Part shown: positions 29,915 to 37,831 of the stretch, piece after piece
How the letters are laid out: each line of letters begins with the position of its first letter
How positions within the stretch are numbered: the stretch's first letter is position 1
Assembly: GCF_900101745.1 (NCBI RefSeq)
Contig: NZ_FNAD01000013.1
Span: forward strand, 1-64,000
Origin: Glycomyces harbinensis
Lineage (GTDB): Bacteria > Actinomycetota > Actinomycetes > Mycobacteriales > Micromonosporaceae
Direction of reading: 5' to 3'
DNA: 64,000 nt
Made by a program: the position numbers and the translations under genes
The notes under the pieces: model-generated
Databases searched by the model: none
Seen by the model: the letters and a program-made list of their open reading frames with translations, nothing else
What the model was told of the DNA's origin: nothing

Positions 29915-30484
29915 ATGGCAACCACGACCACACTGACCGTCGACCTGTTCGTCTCCGTCGACGGCTGGGCCGGCAGCGACGGGCTACCCGGCTACTTCGG
30001 CTATTTCGGCCCCGACCTCGGCGCCTGGGACCAGGCCGAAGGCGCGCTGCCCCAGCGAGTGATCATGGGTCGGCGCACCTACGAGGCGTTCGCCGAGCTC
30101 CCGGACGAGGCCTGGGGCGACACGTACGAGATGACCATGGGCCTGGACAAGACGATCTTCTCCACCACGCTCACCGAGGTGCCGTGGCCGAACGCCAGGA
30201 TCGCCACCGACCTCATCGCCGAAATCGCGGCGATGAAGGCCGACGGCGGCGCTCCGATCCGCACCTGGGGCAGCCTCGCGCTCGTCCGCCAGCTGTTGAA
30301 CGCGGGCCTGGTCGACCGGCTCCGCATCCTCACCTTCCCGCTCTTCGCGGGCGACGCCGGGCGCAACGCGGCCTTCACCGAGGTCGCGTCCGCCGACCTC
30401 GAACTGGTCGACCACCGCGTCCTCGACAACCGGATCGTCCTCACCGAATACCGTCCGACCGGCAAGGACATCCCCCGGGCCTAA
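29915..30484 (+). CDS. Dihydrofolate reductase/RibD-C family protein, paralog 3
   Basis: A 189-aa DHFR-fold protein: first strand LTVDLFVSVDGWAGSDG, then RVIMGRRTYEAF, TIFSTTLTEVPWPNA, the cofactor loop RTWGSLALVRQLLNAGLVD and LRILTFPLFAGDAG. It is more distant from paralogs 1 and 2 than they are from each other. GGAGGG 7 nt before the ATG at 29915 fixes the start. It is divergent from an HxlR regulator, a common arrangement in which the reductase is induced. Its stop overlaps the stop of the convergent lipoprotein gene in the tetramer CTAA. Confidence 0.88.
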   Translation: MATTTTLTVDLFVSVDGWAGSDGLPGYFGYFGPDLGAWDQAEGALPQRVIMGRRTYEAFAELPDEAWGDTYEMTMGLDKTIFSTTLTEVPWPNARIATDLIAEIAAMKADGGAPIRTWGSLALVRQLLNAGLVDRLRILTFPLFAGDAGRNAAFTEVASADLELVDHRVLDNRIVLTEYRPTGKDIPRA

Positions 30485-31122
30485 GCGGAGGCGAAGTAGG
30501 TGTAGACCTCCGCCTCCCAGGAGTTCAGCAGCGCCATCTCGATGATCGCGCCCTCGACCTTGTCGGATTCGATCGTGACGCACTTGTTGGCGGTGAAGGA
30601 CTCGCCGGGGGCGATCTCCGCGACGTCGAGGAGGTCATTCGGAACGATGCCGCAGGGGCTCTGGAAGGTGAAGGCCTCGTTGCGGGCGCCGACCAGGAGG
30701 TCCGTGGGAGCGGCGGCGGCGTCGCCCTTGTTGGTGCCGGTCAGCGTGATCATGAAGTACTGGGACCCCGCGGCGGGGGCCGCATTGGAGGCGTCGGCGC
30801 CCAGGATCGTCTCGGTCGCGTCGGCTTCCACGGCGGTGACGGCGACGTCCCAGGTGTCGACCATGCCCGGCGTGCACATCTCGAGCGGGGCGTCGATGTT
30901 CAGGCCGGCCTCGGGGGCGGCGTCAACGGGCGTGTAGTCGCACTCGACGACCACGGGAGCGGCCTCGGCCGTCTCCTCGGCCTCGGCCTCGGTTTCCGTG
31001 CCGGTCTCGGCGTCTTCACCGGAACCGCCGGTGCACGCGGTGAGTCCGGTGAGTCCCACGAGGCCGATTCCGGCGACGGCGAGGAACTTCTTGACGGACA
31101 GTTTGACGATGAATGGGTCCAC
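30481..31122 (-). CDS. Lipoprotein with DUF4352-like C-terminal domain
   Basis: A 213-aa lipoprotein with hydrophobic signal and lipobox LTAC (Cys30), an acidic Glu/Thr linker, then an Ig-like domain of about 150 residues (DTWDVAVTAVEA, QYFMITLTGTNKG, SFTANKCVTIESD) typical of DUF4352-type surface proteins, which often sit in the cell envelope as chaperone-like or immunity proteins. Cysteines in the domain could pair. GAAGGA 7 nt before the GTG supports the start. It overlaps the convergent DHFR gene by 4 bp. Confidence 0.82.
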   Translation of the reverse strand: MDPFIVKLSVKKFLAVAGIGLVGLTGLTACTGGSGEDAETGTETEAEAEETAEAAPVVVECDYTPVDAAPEAGLNIDAPLEMCTPGMVDTWDVAVTAVEADATETILGADASNAAPAAGSQYFMITLTGTNKGDAAAAPTDLLVGARNEAFTFQSPCGIVPNDLLDVAEIAPGESFTANKCVTIESDKVEGAIIEMALLNSWEAEVYTYFASA

Positions 31123-31250
31123 GATCGGTCCTTCGAGCGGTGGCGTGTGTGACGCCAGTGAAGCTACTGCACCGGCGCCACGTCGACTGCGGGCGGCGCC
31201 TTCGAACTCGGGCGTGTCGTCCCGTCGCGTCAGGCGCCGTCTTCCGGCGG

Positions 31251-32030
31251 TCAGCCGCTCGTGTGCAGGCCGAAACCGATGCGGCCCGCGGGCTCCAGTC
31301 CCTCCCTCAGATGCAGCGAGGGGATCTCGTAGTCGCCGAAGTTCTGCGGCCGGAACGGGATCGGCTCGGTCGACTCCAAGGTGAGCAGGCGCTCCTCCCA
31401 GGCCTTGGCGACGTCGGGGTACTCCTCGTCGGTCATCCGGTCGGTGCCGTACAGCACGAACGGCGGCAGCACCTCGATGCCCGGGTAGTAGAGGATGCCG
31501 TGGTGGATCGGGAACAGCAGATCGTCGATGGGGCCGTTGATCCCGCGCGGGGCGTAGTGCGACTGCGGGCCGCCGGCGGTCACCGACAGCAGCGCCCTCC
31601 TGCCCGCGAGGGTGCCCTCGCCGAAGCGCTCGCCGTACTTGGTGTCGCTGTGCTCGCCGACGCCGTACGCGAAGTGGTAGGTGAACACCCGGTCCACCCA
31701 GCCCTTGAGGATCGCGGGCATCGCGTACCACCACAGCGGGAACTGGAAGACGATCGTGTCGGCCCACAGCAGCTTCTCCTGCTCGGCGACGACGTCCGGG
31801 CTCAGCGTCCCGGCGTCGAAGGCCCGGCCCGAGTCCAGGGCCACCCGCAGCGGCGTCGACGCGGCGGGTCCGTAGTCCGCGGCGTCCACGGCCGCCTTCC
31901 AGTTCATCGCGTACAGGTCGCTCACCCGCACCTCGTGCCCGGCGCCCTCCAATGTGGATACGGCGAGGTCCTTCAGTGAGCTGTTGAGCGACTTCGGCTC
32001 CGGGTGCGCGTAGACGATCAGCGTCTTCAT
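31251..32030 (-). CDS. NAD(P)H:quinone oxidoreductase (flavodoxin-like fold)
   Basis: A 259-aa flavoprotein of the NQO1/MdaB/KefF superfamily: LIVYAHPEPKSLNSSLKD at the N terminus binds the flavin phosphate, FQFPLWWYAMPAILKGWVDR is the family signature, and TAGGPQSHYAPRGING forms the isoalloxazine loop. Two-electron reduction of quinones protects against redox cycling. AGGAGTTCCC precedes the ATG. It is divergent from an XRE/MmyB regulator, a pairing very often seen for this enzyme family, so the regulator is its likely repressor. Confidence 0.9.
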   Translation of the reverse strand: MKTLIVYAHPEPKSLNSSLKDLAVSTLEGAGHEVRVSDLYAMNWKAAVDAADYGPAASTPLRVALDSGRAFDAGTLSPDVVAEQEKLLWADTIVFQFPLWWYAMPAILKGWVDRVFTYHFAYGVGEHSDTKYGERFGEGTLAGRRALLSVTAGGPQSHYAPRGINGPIDDLLFPIHHGILYYPGIEVLPPFVLYGTDRMTDEEYPDVAKAWEERLLTLESTEPIPFRPQNFGDYEIPSLHLREGLEPAGRIGFGLHTSG

Positions 32031-32183
32031 GGGAACTCCTTCGGTTCTGCTTCGTCTGGAAGCGGTGCCTCCGATTCTGGGCGCCCCGGCGCCCCGCGTT
32101 CAGGGGCGCCGCTTCCATCGGACAGGCCTACCTAGGAACGGCAGGACCACCTTCGCGGGCGCGGCCGCGGCCATACTTGGCCC

Positions 32184-33002
32184 ATGGACGATCTCGCGGG
32201 CTTCCTGCGGACCCGGCGCTCCCGGGTCGACCCGGCGTCCGTCGGGATGCCCACCGGCAGGCGACGCCGGGTCGAAGGACTGCGCCGCGAAGAGGTCGCG
32301 CAACTGTCGAAAGTCAGCGTCGACTACTACGTGCGCCTGGAACAGGGCCGCGCGACGCAGCCCTCCGGGCAGGTCCTCGACGCGCTCGCCCGCGTCCTCG
32401 GCCTCGACGAGACCGAACGCGGCCACCTCCACCGGCTCGCCCGGCAGCGCCGCCGCGGCGAGGCGCCGGCCGGCCGCGTCCGGCCGGAGGTGCTGAGGGT
32501 CCTCGACCTGGTCGACGGCGCGCCCGCGCTCATCATGGACCACCGCCTGGACGTGCTCGCCGGGAACCGCCTCGCCGGCCTCCTCTTCGGCCGGCCGATG
32601 CCGGGCCTCAACACCGCCCGGCACCTGTTCCTCGACGAGGCCGAGCGCGGCCTCTACGCGGACTGGGAGCAGTGCACGCGCGACGTCGTCGGGCATCTGC
32701 GCCTGGCCGCCGGCAGGTACCCCGAGGACCCGCGCCTGGCCTCGCTCATCGGCGAACTGGCGATGGGCAGCGAGCGCTTCCGCCGCCTCTGGGCCCGCGC
32801 GGACGTGCGCGCCCGCACCCACGGGCGCAAGGCGTACCGGCACCCGCTCGTCGGACTGCTCGAACTGCACCAGGAGAACTTCGGGCTGCCCGGCGAATCG
32901 GGCATGGAACTGGTGGTGCTGTCCGCGGCCCCCGGCAGCCCCGCCGACGACGGGCTGCGCCTGCTCGCGGGCCCGGACCCCCGCACCGCACCGAGCCCGT
33001 AA
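32184..33002 (+). CDS. XRE-family regulator with MmyB-like ligand domain
   Basis: A 272-aa protein: XRE HTH at residues 5-80 (PTGRRRRVEGLRREEVAQLS, then SVDYYVRLEQGRA) and a C-terminal PAS-like MmyB ligand domain (PALIMDHRLDVLAGNRLAGL and LLELHQENFGLPGESGMELV). Members bind fatty acids or small aromatics and regulate neighbouring oxidoreductases. It is divergent from the quinone reductase gene across 153 bp. No strong ribosome binding site is seen before the ATG, so the start is less certain than the gene. Confidence 0.9.
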   Translation: MDDLAGFLRTRRSRVDPASVGMPTGRRRRVEGLRREEVAQLSKVSVDYYVRLEQGRATQPSGQVLDALARVLGLDETERGHLHRLARQRRRGEAPAGRVRPEVLRVLDLVDGAPALIMDHRLDVLAGNRLAGLLFGRPMPGLNTARHLFLDEAERGLYADWEQCTRDVVGHLRLAAGRYPEDPRLASLIGELAMGSERFRRLWARADVRARTHGRKAYRHPLVGLLELHQENFGLPGESGMELVVLSAAPGSPADDGLRLLAGPDPRTAPSP

Positions 33003-33112
33003 CCGCCGGGCCCGCAACGAAAGCGGGCGACCGCGGCTCCGGACGAGCGTCGCTTCGGCGCGGTCGTAGGATGCGGGGAACCCTGCCCCGCCAATGCGAA
33101 GGGATCCCCCCG

Positions 33113-34315
33113 ATGGGTCGTCGCACCACTCCCGTCCTCACCCTCACCAACGCCGTCCTCCGCCCGGCGGCCCGATCGCGCCGCGACCCCGACCGAGCCT
33201 GGGCCCGGGCGGTGAACGCCGCCCAGCGCGAAGCCGGCGTCGAGGCGGACAAGAGCGACCAGGACTGGATCGAGGAGTTCCGGTTCCTGCTCAACTGCGT
33301 CGCCGAGGTTCCGAGCCTGACGCCGATCGGGTGGATCAGCAGCCTCAACGACGCCCAGCAGCGCCTCGTCACCCGCCTGCGCGTCCGCCGACTGCACCAC
33401 ACCCACCCCGAGATCGGCGCCGAGCCGATCGAGCGGCCGATCTTCGTCGTCGGCCTGCCCCGCACCGCCACCACCCTGGCCCACCGCATCCTCGCCATGG
33501 CACCGGGCCACCGCGGCCCGCTGCGCTGGGAGATGGCCTGCCCGGACCTGCCGGTCGACCCCGACACCGAGCGCCAGCGGGTCAAGCTCGCCGAGAAGGC
33601 GAACGTCGTCACCAAGTGGGCCCCGGACTTCGACATCGTCCACCCCGTCGAGGCCACCAAGGCCGAGGAGAGCATTCTCCTGCTCCCGCAGGGCATGTAC
33701 CACGTCCTGTACCACTCGCCGATGCCCCGCTACCAGCGCTGGCTCGCCGAACGCGACGCCGCACCGGACTACCAGTACCTCAAAGAGGTCCTCCAGGTGC
33801 TCCAGCACGGGCGCGACCGGCGCCGCTGGGTCCTCAAGAACCCCTTGGACCTCGCCCAGATGGCGACCATCAAGCGTGTCTTCCCCGACGCGACGTTCGT
33901 GTGGACCCACCGCGACCCGATCACCGTCATGGGCTCGCTGTGCTCCCTGATCGACCTGTCCTACTCGCTGTTCCTCAAGCACATCGACCGCGCCGCGATC
34001 GGGCGCCTCGCGCTGGAGGTCATGACCGAGACCGTCGAGTCCGGCCGCTCCTGGCGCCAGAACCACCGCGAGAGCATCATCGACGTCCCGTACCACCGGC
34101 TCAACGCCGACCCGGACCGCTATGTGCCCGAGCTGTACCAGAAGCTGGGCGCGACCTGGAGCGCGGCCGACGCGGCCCACCTCGCCGACGCCCTCGCGCG
34201 CCCGGTCACCGATCGCCGGCACGAGTACACCATTCGGCAGTTCGACCTGACCGAGGACCAGATCGAGGCCGCGTTCGGCGACTACCTCAAATGGGTCGTG
34301 ACCCTCAACAGCTAG
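33113..34315 (+). CDS. Sulfotransferase-family protein, paralog A
   Basis: A 400-aa protein of the sulfotransferase family (PAPS-dependent). The 5'-phosphosulfate loop reads FVVGLPRTATTLAH; the 3'-phosphate-binding region is TFVWTHRDPITVMGSLCSL. DFDIVHPVEATKAEES and LLPQGMYHVLYHS are further family blocks. No signal peptide; cytoplasmic. It would sulfate a small molecule or glycolipid; the acceptor is unknown. GAAGGGA precedes the ATG. A paralog of similar length lies convergently 183 bp away, and the two share the N-terminal block RSR(R/K)DPD(R/K)AWA(R/K)AV. Confidence 0.88.
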   Translation: MGRRTTPVLTLTNAVLRPAARSRRDPDRAWARAVNAAQREAGVEADKSDQDWIEEFRFLLNCVAEVPSLTPIGWISSLNDAQQRLVTRLRVRRLHHTHPEIGAEPIERPIFVVGLPRTATTLAHRILAMAPGHRGPLRWEMACPDLPVDPDTERQRVKLAEKANVVTKWAPDFDIVHPVEATKAEESILLLPQGMYHVLYHSPMPRYQRWLAERDAAPDYQYLKEVLQVLQHGRDRRRWVLKNPLDLAQMATIKRVFPDATFVWTHRDPITVMGSLCSLIDLSYSLFLKHIDRAAIGRLALEVMTETVESGRSWRQNHRESIIDVPYHRLNADPDRYVPELYQKLGATWSAADAAHLADALARPVTDRRHEYTIRQFDLTEDQIEAAFGDYLKWVVTLNS

Positions 34316-34320
34316 GCGAG

Positions 34321-34371
34321 GAAGAGCCCCGGCCGGACGCGTTCCTGCGGCGGGTCCGGTTGGGGCTCTTC
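34321..34371 (+). terminator. Terminator of sulfotransferase A
   Basis: Stem GAAGAGCCCC-GG-CCGGAC pairing with GTCCGG-TT-GGGGCTCTTC (16 Watson-Crick pairs and two G-U), 15-nt loop, 5 bp after the stop. Confidence 0.65.
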
Positions 34372-34455
34372 GCGACGAGGCGGCCACGGTGATCGCGACG
34401 GCGATGGCCGCGAGGGAGCACTCCGCGCCGTCGGACACGCGCCTCCGGCACCACA

Positions 34456-34492
34456 CCGCCCGGCCCCGGCGAGGATCGAGGGGGCCGGGCGG
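34456..34492 (-). terminator. Terminator of sulfotransferase B
   Basis: 12-bp perfect stem (CCGCCCGGCCCC and complement), 13-nt loop, 6 bp beyond the stop of the minus-strand paralog. Confidence 0.65.
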
Positions 34493-34498
34493 CGGCCG

Positions 34499-35737
34499 TC
34501 AGCGGTGGTGGCTGTAGAAGTTCTGGGCGCTCACCATGCGCTCGTAGTCGGAGAACGTCCGGTGCACCATGTCGTCGTCGAGTCCGTAGGCGCCCAAGGT
34601 GTACTCGTGCTTGCGGTCGCGGATCGGGCGTTCGAGCGCCTGGGAGAGGTGGCCCTCGTCCTTGACCGACCACTCGAGGCCGAGCTGCTGGTACAGGCGC
34701 GGAACGTACGCGTACGGATCGTCGGCGAGCAGGTGGTAGGGCGCGTCCACCACGGCCGACAGGTGCCGCTGCCGGAACGACCGGCCCGACTCGACGATCT
34801 CGGCCATCAGCTCCATTGCGTACGCGCCCAGCGCTTCGCGGTCCACTCGGGTCACGAACAGGCTCTGGGCGAGGTCGGCCAGACTGCACAGGGAGCCCAT
34901 CACGGTGACGGGGCTGCGGTGGGTCCACACGAACGTCGCGTCCGGGAACACCTGCTGGATGGACGACATCTCACCGAGGTCCAAGGGGTACTTCAACACC
35001 CACCGGTGCGGCGAGCCGTCCGTCATCCGTGGCCGGCCGTACTGGAGGACCTGGAGCGCCGACTTCAGGTACTGGTAGTCCACAGTGTTGTCGCGGGCGG
35101 CGAACCACTTCCGGTACTCGGGCATCGGCGCGTGGAACAGCAGGTGGTACATCCCTTGGGGGAGCACGAACATGCTCTCCTCGGGCTTGGTCGCATCCAC
35201 GGGGTGGATGTGGTCGAAGTCCGGGGCGAAGCGGGTGGCCGAGAACTGCTTGGCGACCTTCTTGACCAGCTGCGCCTCCTCGGCGGCGCTGCGCTGCAGA
35301 TCGGTGCGGACCATCTCCCACAGGCGGGGGCCGCGGCACTGCTTGGAGCGCGCGAGCACCTGGTGGGCGAGCGTGGTGGCGGTGCGCGGCAGGCCGACCA
35401 CGAAGATGGGCCGAACGATCGGCTCCGCGCCGATCTCGGGGTGCTCGCGGTGCAGCGTGCGGATGCGCAGCCGGTTCCGCAGCCGGGCCTGGGCGTCCAT
35501 CATCGTGGTGACCCAGCCGATGGCCGACAGGTCGCGAACGTCGGCGACGCAGTTGATGAGGAACCGGAAGTCCTCGATCCACTCGCGGTCGCCCTCGTCG
35601 ACGGCGCTGCCGGTGTCCTTCTCGACGCGCTGGACGGCCTTGGCCCAGGCCTTGTCGGGGTCCTTGCGCGAGCGCAGCATCGGCGCCATGGCCGCGTTGG
35701 CGACCTTGAATACGGAGGTGGTTCGGTTGTTGCCCAT
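34499..35737 (-). CDS. Sulfotransferase-family protein, paralog B
   Basis: A 412-aa protein alignable end to end with paralog A: same nucleotide-binding loop FVVGLPRTATTLAH, same TFVWTHRSPVTVMGSLCSL, and HPVDATKPEESMFVLPQGMY. GAGAGGA upstream supports the ATG. It differs mainly in a 5-residue insert before HRWVLKYPLDLGEM and a longer C terminus. The convergent arrangement with separate terminators suggests an old inverted duplication with separate control. PAPS-dependent sulfation of an unknown acceptor is expected. Confidence 0.88.
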   Translation of the reverse strand: MGNNRTTSVFKVANAAMAPMLRSRKDPDKAWAKAVQRVEKDTGSAVDEGDREWIEDFRFLINCVADVRDLSAIGWVTTMMDAQARLRNRLRIRTLHREHPEIGAEPIVRPIFVVGLPRTATTLAHQVLARSKQCRGPRLWEMVRTDLQRSAAEEAQLVKKVAKQFSATRFAPDFDHIHPVDATKPEESMFVLPQGMYHLLFHAPMPEYRKWFAARDNTVDYQYLKSALQVLQYGRPRMTDGSPHRWVLKYPLDLGEMSSIQQVFPDATFVWTHRSPVTVMGSLCSLADLAQSLFVTRVDREALGAYAMELMAEIVESGRSFRQRHLSAVVDAPYHLLADDPYAYVPRLYQQLGLEWSVKDEGHLSQALERPIRDRKHEYTLGAYGLDDDMVHRTFSDYERMVSAQNFYSHHR

Positions 35738-35876
35738 GGGGGTGGGGTCCTCTCGGAGAGGCGAATGGTCGCGGACGGAGCCGGCGTGTGCGGTCTGGAG
35801 GCGTTGTGAAGAGCCCGAGGCGATCTTAAGGGTTGCGGCGGCCGCCGCGGCGCCCGGAAGCACTACGCTCGCTGCG

Positions 35877-36749
35877 ATGACCGACCTCCTCGGCGCACTC
35901 GCTCCTCATCAGAGCCGACTGATCGAAGCCTGGCTGCCCGGCCTCGTGGTCGAGGCCGACATGAGCTGGAACCTGGTCGAGACCACGGTGCTGCGCGCGA
36001 GGATCGGCGAGCGGACCGTCGTCGTCAAGGCGGGCGGCGCCGCGGACCGCCACATCGAGCGCGAGATCCGCGCGCACCGCGAGTGGACCGGGCCGTGGGT
36101 CCGACGAGGCAGGGCCGCCCGGATGCTCCACGCCGACGTCGAAGCGAAAATCCTGGTGACGGAATTCCTCTCCGGCACCCTGGTCCAGGGAACGCCGGCC
36201 GCCGCCGAGAGGGACACCTATGTGCAGGCCGGCGAGCTGCTACGGGAGTGGCACGCGCAGACGGCGATCGAGGATCCCGACTACGAGCCGCGGATGAACG
36301 CCAGGGCGCTGGCCTGGCTGGACGGACCACACCGGATCGAGTCCGCGCCCGCCGAGGAGCTGCGGGACATGGTCGGGTCCTGGCCGTCGGTCGCCGCCGT
36401 TTGCGTTCCGACCCATGGCGACTGGCAGTGCCGCAACTGGCTCCTCGACGACGGGGTGCTGCGCGCGATCGACTTCGGGCGCGCGGGGCTGCGACCGGCG
36501 GCCGAAGACTTCGAGCGCCTGGCCGTCCAGGAGTTCGCGCGGCATCCCGGCGCGGAGGAGGCGTTCCTGTCCGGCTACGGCACGGACCCGCGCGAGCCCG
36601 ACGTCTGGTTCCGCCAGCGCGCCCGCGCCGCGATCGGCACTGCCTGCTGGGCCCACCGGATCGGCGACAAAGCCTTTGAAGCGCAAGGCCACCGGATGAT
36701 CGCCGAAGTCCTCGCGGAGTGGCCTTACGCGTGGAGTGCGGGCCCGTAG
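35877..36749 (+). CDS. Aminoglycoside phosphotransferase-fold kinase
   Basis: A 290-aa APH/ChoK-type protein. The catalytic loop is HGDWQCRNWL (His180, Asp182) and the metal-binding motif IDFGRAG (Asp199); VVVKAG near residue 48 holds the ATP lysine. It phosphorylates an unknown small molecule; resistance to an antibiotic is possible but nothing here shows it. The ATG at 35877 starts MTDLLGALAPHQSRL; the ribosome binding site is weak. It is divergent from sulfotransferase B. Confidence 0.85.
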   Translation: MTDLLGALAPHQSRLIEAWLPGLVVEADMSWNLVETTVLRARIGERTVVVKAGGAADRHIEREIRAHREWTGPWVRRGRAARMLHADVEAKILVTEFLSGTLVQGTPAAAERDTYVQAGELLREWHAQTAIEDPDYEPRMNARALAWLDGPHRIESAPAEELRDMVGSWPSVAAVCVPTHGDWQCRNWLLDDGVLRAIDFGRAGLRPAAEDFERLAVQEFARHPGAEEAFLSGYGTDPREPDVWFRQRARAAIGTACWAHRIGDKAFEAQGHRMIAEVLAEWPYAWSAGP

Positions 36750-36884
36750 GTCAGTTCCCGGGTGCGGCCGTCGAGGGCGCGGCATCCATCGCCGCAGCGT
36801 CCGCGGATCCGGCGAAACCGTGATCTTCCGGTGCGCCGGTGCGCGCGCCGGGGACAATCGAGTTCGAGCAGAGGAGGACGAACG

Positions 36885-37223
36885 ATGATCATCAACGTGG
36901 ACCGCTCGAGCGTCGCGATGGGGGACGACCTCGACTCGCACGCCGAGACGGTCGACCTGCCGGAGTCCAGCACGATCGCCGAGGCCGTCAGCTACCTGCG
37001 GCAGCGCGGATACCTGGCGCAGATCTCGGGCGGGCGGGCCACGTGGGTCCTCGAGGTGAACCGCAAGCCCGCGGCCGTGATCGCCCAGCAGTGGGCGGAG
37101 CCGAAGTTCGTGGTCGACCCGTCCGACCCGCTCGGATCCTTCGGGAGCGAGGTCTCGCTCATGTTCAGGTACCGGGCGCAGATCGACCCCGACGACCTCT
37201 TCGACACGCTCGCCGCCGACTAG
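36885..37223 (+). CDS. Small conserved-looking hypothetical protein
   Basis: A 112-aa cytoplasmic protein, acidic, alpha/beta (IAEAVSYLRQRGYLAQISGG, then ATWVLEVNRKPAAVIAQQW). GAGGAGG 8 nt before the ATG is a strong ribosome binding site. It contains no cysteine. I do not recognise the family. It is followed by a terminator hairpin and then the sigma-factor gene. Confidence 0.8.
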   Translation: MIINVDRSSVAMGDDLDSHAETVDLPESSTIAEAVSYLRQRGYLAQISGGRATWVLEVNRKPAAVIAQQWAEPKFVVDPSDPLGSFGSEVSLMFRYRAQIDPDDLFDTLAAD

Positions 37224-37252
37224 TCGCGCCGGAGCCGCGTCGCGGAGGCGAA

Positions 37253-37279
37253 ACCCGGGGGCCGATGCAACCCCCGGGT
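37253..37279 (+). terminator. Terminator hairpin
   Basis: 9-bp perfect stem (ACCCGGGGG and complement) with a 9-nt loop, 30 bp after the hypothetical gene; separates it from the sigma-factor operon. Confidence 0.6.
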
Positions 37280-37327
37280 GGGTCCGATCCGTAGAAACGG
37301 CGACGGAGAAGCGACGAAAGGCAATCC

Positions 37328-37831
37328 ATGACCCCCGAATCCGAGAGCGAGTTCCGCGCGTACGTGGAGGCCAGACGCGGTGCCCTGCTCCGCACGGCGT
37401 TCCTCACCTGCGGCGACTGGCACCGCGCCGAGGATGCCGTCCAGACCTCGCTGATCAAGCTGTACGGAGCCTGGAGCCGGACCCGTCGCGAGACCACCGA
37501 CGCCTACACGCGGCGGATCCTCGCCAACGTCCTCATCGACCAGACCCGCCGCGGCTGGTTCCGCCGCGAAAGCTCCTACGCCGACCCGCCCGAGCAACCC
37601 GACGCGAGCCGGCCTGACGACCAGGCCGAGGCCGCGTCGATCCTCGCCAAGCTGCCGCTGAAGCAGCGGGCCACCCTCGTCCTCCGGTTCTGGGAGGACC
37701 AGTCGGTCGAGCAGACCGCCAAGATCCTGCGCTGCACCACCGGCACCGTCAAGAGCAACACCGCGCGCGGCCTGAAGACCCTGCGCCAGCACTACGCGAC
37801 GTCGAACCTCGCAAGCCAAGGGAGCAAGTGA
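37328..37831 (+). CDS. ECF sigma factor, SigE-type
   Basis: A 167-aa sigma factor with region 2 at residues 10-80 (AFLTCGDWHRAEDAVQTSLI, the -10 recognition helix) and region 4 at 105-155 (LPLKQRATLVLRFWEDQSVE, TTGTVKSNTARGLKTLR). It belongs to the small SigE-family ECF group common in actinomycetes. Its stop overlaps the ATG of the next gene by one base (TGATG), so a stoichiometric partner, probably a membrane anti-sigma-like protein, is co-translated. Confidence 0.9.
   Translation: MTPESESEFRAYVEARRGALLRTAFLTCGDWHRAEDAVQTSLIKLYGAWSRTRRETTDAYTRRILANVLIDQTRRGWFRRESSYADPPEQPDASRPDDQAEAASILAKLPLKQRATLVLRFWEDQSVEQTAKILRCTTGTVKSNTARGLKTLRQHYATSNLASQGSK

Noticed and set aside
33010..33028. GCCCGC-N7-GCGGGC hairpin after the XRE gene as a terminator
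   Set aside because: Only a 6-bp stem without a T-tract, weaker than every hairpin I accepted.
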